Positions 54,678 through 64,000 of a stretch of 64,000 nt of DNA are shown here, piece after piece (position 1 is the stretch's first letter; the number at the start of each line of letters is the position of its first letter). This DNA comes from Psettodes erumei. Its lineage: Eukaryota; Chordata; Actinopteri; Pleuronectiformes; Psettodidae. A program made the position numbers and the translations under genes. The stretch covers positions 423,501 to 487,500 of the forward strand of contig JAFBJZ010000866.1 of NCBI GenBank assembly GCA_016785225.1, read 5' to 3'. The notes beneath the pieces are model-generated. The model was not told where the DNA came from. It saw only the letters and a list, made by a program, of their open reading frames with translations, and did not search any database.

Positions 54678-57600
54678 ATGTCTTCTCTGTTCGCCGTGGT
54701 TTTCGTGTCCGTTGGCCTTCTCATCGACGCCTCTCCGGCGGCAGCTCCGGCGGCGTCTCCGGCTCCCGACGTTGACGCGGAGTCTCGGCTCCAGGAGGGG
54801 GCGTCGGTCTCTGACTGTCCCTCCTGCTCTCTTTCTCAGATGAGGAGGAATTCATCTTCGTCAGTAGGACAGAGCGACATGGTGGAGGCGGTGAAGCGTC
54901 ACATTCTCACCATGCTGCACCTGAACGCCAGGCCGAACCTGACGCAGCCCGTCCCCCGGGCGGCTCTGCTCAATGCCATCAAGAAGCTGCACGTCGGTCA
55001 CGTGGCCGAAGACGGCAGCGTGGAGATTCAGGAGGAGGGCTGGGGCCCCGGGGCCCCGACGCCACCCGAACCACCGTCTGAAATTATCACCTTCGCAGAG
55101 CCGGGTGAGTCCAACAGCCAATCAGGAGCTTCAGGCTTTACAATTACTGTCACACGGCAACGTGTTCACAGTTACAGTTACAGTATTATACAGTTAAAGC
55201 CGCCGCAGATTCACTGTGAGGGGAAACTTTAACATCGCGGGGGAATCCCACTGAAGTAAACTGGAGTCTTTCAGTTTGTCAAGTCACAGCTTCGTCTGTT
55301 TCGACAGCCAATCAGCTCCAATCAGCCAGTCAGGGACAAATGGCGAACTGATGGAGATGACGGAGGTTTGGACTGATCAGTTCCTGACCCTCTTGTGTAG
55401 TTATTGTGTATAGTTCATTGCTGGTGCGCACACATGCGTCTGCTGCGTACCTCAGGTGTCGGACTCTCCTGAGGATTTCTGATCCTCAGTTACAGAAGAG
55501 ATGATTCTCTCTTTCTGTTATCAGCTCATTCAGAAAACCAGTTCAAGGTTTGTTTGCACATTTCCGCAGACTGAATCTGTCCGCAGACACACCGTCTTTA
55601 TTTATTTATTTTTTACTTCTATTTTTATCTACTTTTTTCTATACAGTAAAAAGTTCAGTATCAGTTCATCTCAAATAGAATCTGATTTAAAGGCTGTTCA
55701 GTAACAGAAACAGTTTAGACCCTTGACTCACTGGAACAGGTGACGGTGTTTTCTACAACATCAGGTGAATAACTGCTCATTTATAGCGTTATATAGTGTA
55801 GTTATATAGTTATATAGTTATATAGTCACTGTGAATCGATCAGATGTTTGATTTTAATAACTCAAATTTTTGAATCAGTTTTCTGTGAACCTGAACTGTC
55901 ACATCGTCCCTTCACTTGTTGCTTATGTAAATGTCCATAAAGGCTTTGTGCTATAAATAGTTTCGTCTTTCAGAAAGATCTTTAATTAAAAGGCCTCAAA
56001 GGCCGGGGGGCATACCGAGTGGTCTCATCCCGTGAATAATCTCCTCATTCAGTCAAATGTAGGCCTCAGTAATTATTCTGCAGCAGGAGACAAAGACGGG
56101 GGGGGGGGGTTTGGTCGGGGGGTTGTATCGTGGGAGTTAGTGGGGGGGTAAACTGATGGCCTTGTTCACAACATTCCCTGAAATCAGGCCTTTTCTTTTT
56201 TTAGTGTATTGAGTATATTTAGCTCCATTCAGGCTCTTATTGTTAATGACATCGTCTTTGTTCCTTCGTTCCAACGAGAGGACCATGAGAACAAAAACAG
56301 ACCGGGGGGGGGGGGGGCAGTTCAGACAGGGGGGTCGGAGGATCAAACAAAAACCACCATGATCAAAGAAAATCTTCTTCAAACTGTGCAGCGTTTAGAA
56401 AGAAAAGGAAAAACCTTCACGTCTTCATGTTCTTCACATTCTTCACATCTTCACGTCTTCATGTCCTTCATGTTCTTCACGTCCTTCACGTCTTCATGTT
56501 CTTTGTGTTCTTCATGTTCTTCATGTTCTTTGTGTTCTTCATGTTCTTTACATTCTTCACGTCTTCATGTTCTTCACATCTTCGTGTTCTTCATGTTCTT
56601 CATGTTCTTCGTGTTCTTCACGTTCTTCATGTCTTCATGTTCTTTATGTTCTTCACATTCTTCACGTCTTCATGTTCTTCATTTTCTTCACATTCTTCAC
56701 GTCTTCATGTTCTTCATGTTCTTCACATTCTTCATGTCTTCATGTTCTTCATATTCTTCATGTTCTTCATGTTCTTCATGATTCTTCATGTTCTTCGTGT
56801 TCTTCATGTTCTTCGTGTTCTTCATGTTCTTTGTGTTCTCCTGACTCTGGTGTGTCATCAGTGGAGGGTTCAAACAGAAGAGACAGAAAAGTCCAATGGA
56901 GTTGTGTCGTGTTTTTACTGACTGAACAACAGCATCCATGTTTATTCTGAGGGAACGTGCTAACTGCTAACATGCTACATGTGCCGGCAGGGGACTCTCT
57001 GGACACCGTGACCTTTGACATTTCGAAGGAGGATGAAGGCTCCTCGGTGGTTGAACAGGCGAACTTCTGGATCTTTCTGAAGATGTCGAAGGGAAAGCGA
57101 GCAAGAGGCAAAGTGAAGCTGCAGCTGCTGCAGCTTCATGGAGAGGCCGATGACGATGAGGAGGAGGAGGAGTGCGTCTCAGAGAAGATGGTGGACGCTC
57201 GGCGGAGCGGCTGGCACACCCTCCCCATCCCTCACAGCGTTCAGACTCTGTTGGACGGCGGTGGCAGCACGCTCCGCCTGCGGGTGTCCTGTCCGCTGTG
57301 TGCTGAGGGCGGGGTTCTGCCCGTCCTGCCCCCCCCCAGCGAGCGGGCCGCGGGTCCAGATCAGTCTCACCGGCCGTTCCTCATGGTGGCGCTGCGAGCT
57401 CGAGAGGAGGCGACGCAGCACCGGGTCAGGCGGGGTCTGGAGTGCGACGGGAAAATACGCGTCTGCTGTAAACGTGAGTTTTACGTGAACTTTAAAGACA
57501 TCGGCTGGAACGACTGGATCATCGCTCCGTCGGGTTACCACGCCAACTACTGCGAGGGCGACTGCCCGAACCACGTGGCAAGCCTCAGCGGCTCGTCCCT

Positions 57601-57784
57601 TTCCTTCCACTCGACAGTCATCAACCATTATCGCATGAGGGGCTACGGCCCGTTTCAAAACATCAAATCGTGCTGCGTGCCGACGCGTCTGCGCGCCATG
57701 TCGATGCTTTACTACAACGAGGAACAGAAAATCATCAAGAAAGACATCCAGAACATGATCGTGGACGAGTGCGGCTGCTCGTAA
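54678..57784 (+). CDS. inhba: INHBA, inhibin/activin beta-A subunit precursor
   Basis: Secreted TGF-beta family hormone precursor; dimers form activin A, which signals through ACVR2/ALK4 to SMAD2/3. Exons 54678-55104 and 56991-57784 join in phase, 406 residues. A signal peptide (MSSLFAVVFVSVGLLIDASP) is followed by the prodomain with DMVEAVKRHILTMLHL and a furin site RVRR. The mature chain starts at residue 291 (base 57434, GLECDGKIRVCCKREF) and is 116 residues, the same as human. All nine cysteines of the beta-subunit knot are visible, including SCCVPTRLRAMSML and the final DECGCS; the motif KDIGWNDWIIAPSGYHANYC is nearly invariant. The two-exon structure and position after AMPH fit human 7p14. 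The intron (1.9 kb) carries a large minisatellite. Confidence 0.97.
56417..56848. repeat. Minisatellite of gttcttcat units in the INHBA intron
   Basis: About 45 imperfect 9-12 base units (gttcttcat, cacattcttcacgtcttc). The 9-base periodicity leaves long open frames in several phases, none with real protein character. It ends about 140 bases before exon 2. Confidence 0.92.
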
Positions 57785-58568
57785 TGAAGACACGAGGAAC
57801 TTTAAAAACCTGATCAGCACTTTCCCGGTAAAGATGAAGTATTTATGTGGAGCGATGAAGCGTCATTTTTCTCATTGGGAGAGACTGTTTTCCACATTGG
57901 AACAACCTGAGAACACTATGCAACAAGTCCTGTCGACGACGTTCACACGGCGGTTTGTTGTTTCTACTGAAACAGAAAACACCAGATTCATTTTGATGTT
58001 CGACTGTTTACTGAGGGTTCCTTTAAAATGTCTAATGTTGAGATACTTGAAAGAAATTTCTTCAACCAGCTGTTTGAGCCAAACGTCATTACTATTGTTA
58101 TTATAATTATTATTATTCATTAGACTGATTTTGATATTTGCACTGCAAAGAACAGAGAAGATTTAGAAGAAAGCCAAAGACCGTCAATACTGAAGATGAA
58201 GAAGAAGAATTTTACTGAAATATTAAATTAACTGATGTCTTATTAATGATTTGTGATTATAATAAACAGCCATTAACGATTTATGCCTAAATTAACTGAA
58301 CTGTGAGTGAATTAGCTAACTGATGTTTTATTAATACGATATGATAATTAACTTTATAATGTGTCAGTAACAAGCTGTGAGTAAAATGTGCTAATAAATC
58401 AATACGGCTCGTGTTAAATTATTTGACTGGAAACATTTTTCATCAGCTTCGCTGTAAAAAAATGACGTGTTGATGCCAACTTCATATAATTTATTTTCAT
58501 TTTTGTTTTGCTTCATCATTAAACGTTTATCATGGACTCTGTGTTTTTCCTTTGAAGACACTGAGTTT

Positions 58569-58574
58569 AATAAA
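58569..58574 (+). promoter_or_regulatory. Probable INHBA polyadenylation signal
   Basis: AATAAA about 790 bases after the INHBA stop, ending an A/T-rich 3'UTR with several ATTTA motifs, as expected for a labile growth-factor mRNA. Confidence 0.5.
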
Positions 58575-58599
58575 GAGAAGAAGTGTGTGATAAATCTCA

Positions 58600-61500
58600 G
58601 TTAAACAGAATTAACATGTTCGGTCACCAGCCTCCAGACACTCCTGGTTTTCTTTTGGACTCTTGGTTCATTTCCTGTTTTATTTTGGTAATTATTCCCT
58701 CTGTGTGAGTCCGGGTCTCTGGGTTCTGGTTCAGGTCCTCGGCGTCTTTGTTTCTACCTCGTTTGTTCGTGGTTTACAGTTTTGTTTCTGCCGTCTCATG
58801 CTCATCTCTTTCTTCTGCCTCAGTCTCGTTTTGTTTGAGTCTGTAAAATTTCTTTGTCTGCTGCTGCATTTCTGGGTCCTGCACCTTGTGGACCTAACAA
58901 CAGCTTTACCTGCCGTGATGTGCCTCACCTGTCTCATATCCACCATCCTCTTGGTTCTGGTCACTCCTCTTTTCATGGAGGTTTCTGCTCCACATCCTCC
59001 TCATGTTCCCTGCCTTTCTCTGTTTGTTTTTTCATGTTTGGACTCTTTTGTGTCGCTGGTTGTGTTTTGTGTTGTGTTTTGTTTTGTGGTCACTGATGTT
59101 TTTGTTGTTTGTTGAGTTTCTGCACTGCACCTCCACGCCGGCCTTTCTTCAGCCTGGTTACTCTGCACCAGATACAGGACGATGCCGACCTCCCCCTCTA
59201 AACCAGTTTGTGTCTCTGCCAGGTTCGGTCTTTGGACTCAGACCCAGACTTCAGGTTTCTGGCGCAGGTCGAGAGAGATCGGCCTTGGCAAATGGAAGCT
59301 AGTGACGGGCCACTTCGATGCTCCATGTCTTCAAGCCTCTGGTTTGGTAAAACCAGCCATGACTGACATTTTTACAAACTCTGTGGTCAGATTAAACTCC
59401 TGCATCATCTTTGCTCCAGCGCCTCCATCAGGACCAGCTGAAGGACGGGTTAACACGACTTCACGCTGTTTACCACATTAAATTAGCGCTTTGTGTCATT
59501 TGTTCGTTTCAGAATGAGAAACAAGATGGAGAGTTCAGGATGTTTTGGTGTCTGAGGATATTTATGCTTCGTCTCGCTGCCTCCTGCTCTGCAGACCAGG
59601 CTCTGCTTTCACATAAAGGCAGAAACCTGACGCCCGCCTCTTTGTTTACAGGTGAAAACTGGAGCAGCGGCTGGCAGACTGAGCGGCTCCTCCACTTCCT
59701 CTTCTGTTCTGCTCCTCCCTGTGATTGGCTGCCGGAGCCGCGACCAGTGCCCGGCAATGTTGGTAAAGTTAAACCTTTTCAGGCAGAGGAGAAGCCGTCC
59801 AGCCAGAACCGGCTGGCACGGCAATGGTCTGTTTGTTTGGTGACCTACAAACTTCCTGCTGAGTCGACAAGTTGATTTAAGAAACACAAAGACGGCCGCT
59901 GAGGCAAACACAAAGCACTCTGGGTACTGGAGCATATGATGTTCACAGAAACATTGAGACATTAAACATTTATTAAAGCTGATAATGAAGCCACATCAAA
60001 CTCCTGATGTCACCGTGCGTTTGACCCGGTCTGCGCCGCCTCAGCACAAATTTATATATTTATATATTCATATATTATATTTCATCCATATGTTGTATAC
60101 AGGATGTTTTTAATACCAGACGACAAATGGTTACGGTGAGAGACATTTTTAGTAAAATTTTAATTTTGTGTAAATGTTGGTGGACTGACGCTCGATTAAT
60201 GCCACCACCAGGGGGCAGCAGAGGGGGACGTTGGTAAATCTGATGTACATTTAAATATAAATCACCATCGTCAAGTATATAAAATGTCTCTTTGCCTTTT
60301 TCTCTCCTGTCTCCATCCATCAGCCTTAGTCCTCGCTCCGTCCGCCCGTGGATGATCGCAGGTGAACCTGAGCATGGATCAGATCCACAAACAGCTGGAG
60401 GTCATTACCGGTCTGAGATCAGTGTGTCCAGAGGACGGAGAGACAGTGACCGCCTGATAATCAATCAGAGAGGAAGAGACTGAACAAACACAGAGTTTGT
60501 TCACCTTCACAGCCGGAAACATTCAGATGAGGCAACGTCTCACTGGCTCTGTGCAAACTGTGAGTGTGAACCCAGTGCTCAGGTAACTCCACACAAATAT
60601 ATGGACTATAATCTGTTGGATTAATAAAATCGTCTTATTTCACTTTGGATCGTTTTGTCTGTTTCAGTGTTGATCTACAGAAGCGATCAGAGGCCCGAGT
60701 CGTGACGTCACTGTTAAGGTTGTGTTGTCCAGGTGAGGACGTCCAGAGAAACGCGTTGTTGCGCAATTGTCTTGTGAGTCAAAGTGAAGCGCTCATTTTT
60801 TGTGTGTGGGTAGGTGGCGGGACACGTCAGGCCCGATAACCTCGACACCACCTCCACCACAAACTGCTACTCCATCACTGCTGCTATTCAAAGCCATCCG
60901 CCCACGCAGCTTCGCTCAGTCCGCTGCAGCTAAATCTGGATCATCTGTGTCCACAGCCGCCGCCAGCGACACTGAAAACGTCTCAGTCGTTTTCCTCTGA
61001 GGAGAAACTGTGTCGCCAGTTCTGAACGAAAATCAGCGACTCGTTAAATAAGTCCGAGGACTCGTCGTAGTTTCTGTCGTGACGGATTCAGAACAGCTCT
61101 CAGATCAGTTCATTCAGATGGTCAGGATCCTTTCTCACACTTTTTGGCTATTTTGGCTTCAGCAGCGAGTCAGTTTGTTCAGACGCCCACAGAGCAGAGT
61201 GACAGATGACTCATCTTCATCAGGAGCAGGAGGAGGAGGAGGAGCAGTCCGATGCACTGAACCGGAATGCTCCTTTAATCCACTGTGGAAGATGGAGCTC
61301 GTCGGGAAACAAATAACTTGAAAACACAAACGACTTGAGAGCAACAAGTTAAATAAAGGACACACACACACATGTGTAACACAATGATTTGTTGTGTTAA
61401 CGTGAGGGAGGATCAGGTCTCCTCTTCGCTCCCACTTGGAGAAAACAAGTGAATTTTAATCACAAATAAATGTGAGAGTTTGTTGTTGCTCTGCCCCCTG

Positions 61501-62663
61501 CTGGTGACACGTGTGTCACTGCAGCTTTAATGTTCAACACAAATCTGATCCAAGTGCAGTTACAACATGTAAACAGCTCGTTCATGTTCATATGTGTGAT
61601 TCTGTTTTAAAATAAATTAAACTCCTGAAGGAGCAGAAATAAACAATAAAACTGAAGATTCACAGATTTATATAAAGTATTTTTCATTTTTCTTCTCACT
61701 CTGTCATCTGTGTGTGTGTGTGTGTGTGTGTGTGGACCCTGCTGATAAAAAAAACATTGAATTGATCCAAAATCAACAAGGCGTGTCCCTGGGTAAACTT
61801 TACACACACGCAGATGACCTCTGACCTCTGACCTCTGATCAAACTTCTGATGACTGAAGCTTTTAATTTTGTTAAAACTCAGTTTATGATCAAAGTTTCA
61901 TTAAATCTGTTTCTCACAGCAGGTAGAATTAATTTAAAGCTGATTTATTACGTCACATGTCGGATGTTTGCTCAGTAACTGGGGTCATGTTTAGAAACTG
62001 ATGTATTTTTCTGAACCTGAGTAAACTTTGTGACGGGTTATTTATTGGGACACAGTGTTACACAGTAATGTTTCAGACACACCTGTCCAGGTACCTGTGC
62101 TACTGTATGTGGGTTTTTATTACACGCTGTGATGTGTGTGTGTAGCCTGAGAGGGAGGTCAACACATGAGAAACACTAATAATTGGGTTATTATACAATA
62201 TCATTTTGTCTTTAGACCGTATGCAGTGTTTATTTATTTTGCTTTTATCAGACGTTATTAACACATCAACATCTTTGGGAGTGAAGCGTTTCCATACGAC
62301 CTGCAAAGCAACACCTGGTTACCTCAACCTCCCCAGAGGAGGCACCAGGAAACGGGAAGAATCGTTTTCATCCTGCTTCAGCTCAGGAGTTTCAGGTTTA
62401 TTTGAACTGGATGAGGAATAAATCTTTCTGGACTCAGTGTATGATGAGATGCAGTTTTAAGTTCCTAAAAAACTTTATGTTTTATTTTGCGGTGCCGCTC
62501 CGGGCCGCTCGGCGGCGCTGCAGGCCGGGACACCGGGAGCAGACCTGTGCGTAGTTCCGGTTGCGGTTCAAACGCAGTGTGTTGTTGTTGTGAAGATCCT
62601 CCAGTACCGGTTCTCTGGGTGTCTTCTGGGTTCCCGGCTCTTCTCTTTTCCCCCGTCGCTCAG
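58600..62663. other. Intergenic region between INHBA and MPLKIP
   Basis: Four kb without a recognisable gene. 58640-59160 is a T/G-rich stretch resembling teleost repeat DNA. 59160-62480 is mostly unique A/T-rich sequence with scattered open frames lacking protein features and a short (TG)n at about 61710-61733. The last about 170 bases are GC-rich and are the likely MPLKIP promoter and 5'UTR. Confidence 0.5.
58640..59160. mobile_element. Possible retroelement-derived repeat
   Basis: Phrases such as tttcctgttttattttgg and gctgcatttctgggtcctgc resemble the non-coding end of a common fish retroelement. No coding domain, terminal repeat or target-site duplication found. Weak call from memory of repeat phrases. 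Confidence 0.3.
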
Positions 62664-63628
62664 ATGCACCGAACCCCGGTCAGACCTCAGCGGAGTCCCG
62701 GAGCTCCGCGGGCGGCTGGGAGGTTTCCCTCCCCGGTCTCCTGGTGGGGTTTCCACGGGGCTCGCTCCCCGCACGGAGGCTCCGGACACCGCGGAGGTTC
62801 TCCACGCGGCAGCCACGCTTACTCGCCGGGCTCCCCGGTCTATTCTCCGCACTGCAACCCGGGGAACTGGGACGGTTCTCCGGGCGGGTTCGGCGGCGGT
62901 TCCCGGGGCTTCGGAGGACAGATGCGGCGCAGGGCGGGCGGCTTCCGGCGGCACCAGTCCTTCGGTCCCGGTTCGGCTCAGAAGTTTCAGGTGAGGTTTA
63001 TTTGAATGAACGAAACTTAAATAACTCGGGACCTGATCCGGTTCAGACGGACAGTCACCCGAACAAAGAGCTGATCGACCCGCCGCGTGCGACCGAACCG
63101 GATCATGACAGTCCTGCCGCCGGATCAAAGCGGCGGTGCTGGTACTATGTAGTAGTGTAACGCAGTATTACTCCTAGTACTCTTAGTATTTTGTTACTGC
63201 TCCACTGTTTCTCCATCAACACGTTCAACATGGAGCTCATTGTTTTCATGCTGCGGGTCGTCACGTGACCGAAACTCATTAACACAACACCGGTGGGTCA
63301 CCTGATCACTGCCCCCCCCCCACACACACACACACACACACACACTTCCTGTCTGAAGCTTTTGTCAAAATAACAAGAAACACTGAATGAAACTGATTTT
63401 CGTAGTTTATGGACAAAATGGTCGAAACGTTTTGTTTCCGTCTGATTCTCTCGTTTGTTTTTGGCTTCAGTCACAAATACGTGTTTGTGTGTTTGTGCGT
63501 TTGTGCGTTTTCAGTCTGGATCTTCAGAGACGCCGGTGGAGAAATATTTCAGCCCGTCGATGCTGCAGGATCCCTGGGCGTCTCTGCAGCCGGTCAGAAC
63601 CGCGGACGCAGCCAGAAACGCAACGTGA
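62664..63628 (+). CDS. mplkip: MPLKIP (TTDN1), M-phase-specific PLK1-interacting protein
   Basis: Small nuclear protein whose human loss causes non-photosensitive trichothiodystrophy; it binds PLK1 in mitosis. Exons 62664-62990 and 63515-63628 join in phase 0; 146 residues (human 179). The first exon encodes a Gly/Pro/Ser/Arg-rich, low-complexity stretch with SPxxSP-type phosphorylation sites. The second encodes the conserved C-terminal motif VEKYFSPSMLQDPWASLQPV, matching the human NYFKPSMLEDPWAGLEPV. The two-exon structure and the neighbourhood with INHBA agree with human 7p14. The C-terminus stops after ARNAT and lacks the human TGKKGRYFC-like end. The start codon is the first ATG in the frame. 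Confidence 0.92.
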
Positions 63629-64000
63629 CAGGGAACAAATAACAACAGGACATCAGCAGTAAACAAACAACATCAGCAGTAAACAGACCTGAGGTCTGTG
63701 AGCGTCTCCGGTCACCAGCAGTCTGTGTTTGTCGGCAGTTTCAGGATTTCGATTAATTCAGGGATCAATCGCTTTGATTAGATGTGTTTCTACGTGAGGA
63801 AGTGATGATGATACACAGACAAATGTTTTTAACAAAATGTTTTCTAACAGTTTTTAAACCAAAACAGATTTTTCTTCATGTGTTTTATTCAGTTTGTAAA
63901 AAAAATCAGTTTTAATTAAAAGAATCTTAAACTAGTTTTAAACTTGAGTCTGCTGTTTATTGCTTTACCTGTGTTTTAATTTGAAAGGAACAGGAAGAGG
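63629..64000. other. MPLKIP 3'UTR
   Basis: A/T-rich sequence with a variant poly(A) signal ATTAAA at 63915-63920. No other gene seen before the window ends. Confidence 0.45.

Noticed and set aside
58663..59115. 150-codon hydrophobic open frame
   Set aside because: T-rich repeat-like DNA; the hydrophobic look follows from TTT/CTT/GTT codons. No family recognised.
59411..59962. Overlapping open frames on both strands
   Set aside because: No splice partners, no recognisable motif, and frames on opposite strands are equally long.

Overview
This is a 64 kb piece of vertebrate nuclear DNA, almost certainly from a compact-genome teleost fish (probably a percomorph). The reasons are GT-AG multi-exon genes with short introns, very abundant (TG)n/(CA)n and trinucleotide microsatellites, teleost-type interspersed repeats (a Tc1/mariner remnant, a TTAGCTTAGC-type tandem repeat), and proteins close to, but distinct from, their human orthologues. 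Gene models below were spliced by hand from open frames, splice sites and phase agreement. Names rest on protein motifs I recognise, not on a database search.

Layout, left to right: ADHFE1 (+, 3' part only, 1-1714); VXN/vexin (+, 3061-4896), which here carries an SH3 domain; MYBL1/A-Myb (-, 6051 to about 9658), convergent with VXN; a secreted ecto-ADP-ribosyltransferase (+, 11481-12543); WDR33 (+, 14941-24469), the CPSF subunit, complete in 19 coding exons; SFT2D3 (-, single exon, 25408-26076); a DUSP14/18/21-like phosphatase (+, 26977-27606); PEX5L/TRIP8b (+, 13 coding exons, 28893-39730); AMPH/amphiphysin (+, 23 coding exons, 41697-51997) with a 1.7 kb exon holding a tandem array of DPF motifs; INHBA/activin beta-A (+, two coding exons, 54678-57784); and MPLKIP (+, two exons, 62664-63628).

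These genes are not an operon and share no single pathway. In human the same genes lie in four blocks: ADHFE1-VXN-MYBL1 (8q13), WDR33-SFT2D3 (2q14), PEX5L (3q26) and AMPH-INHBA-MPLKIP (7p14). The window therefore joins several conserved micro-syntenies. AMPH and PEX5L are both neuronal trafficking adaptors. WDR33 acts in mRNA 3'-end processing, MYBL1 in germ-cell transcription, INHBA in TGF-beta signalling.

The most interesting signals are: (1) the AMPH exon with at least ten FDSDPF-like repeats, flanked by a run of in-frame microexons; (2) the SH3 domain in fish vexin, which with the tail-to-tail VXN/MYBL1 order suggests vexin is a reduced ohnologue of AHI1, the neighbour of MYB; (3) exons (PEX5L exons 6 and 11, WDR33 exon 7) bracketed by (TG)n directly before the 3' splice site and (CA)n directly after the 5' splice site, able to pair and loop out the exon; and (4) a strongly shortened MYBL1. 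No CRISPR, bacterial, viral or RNA gene was seen.
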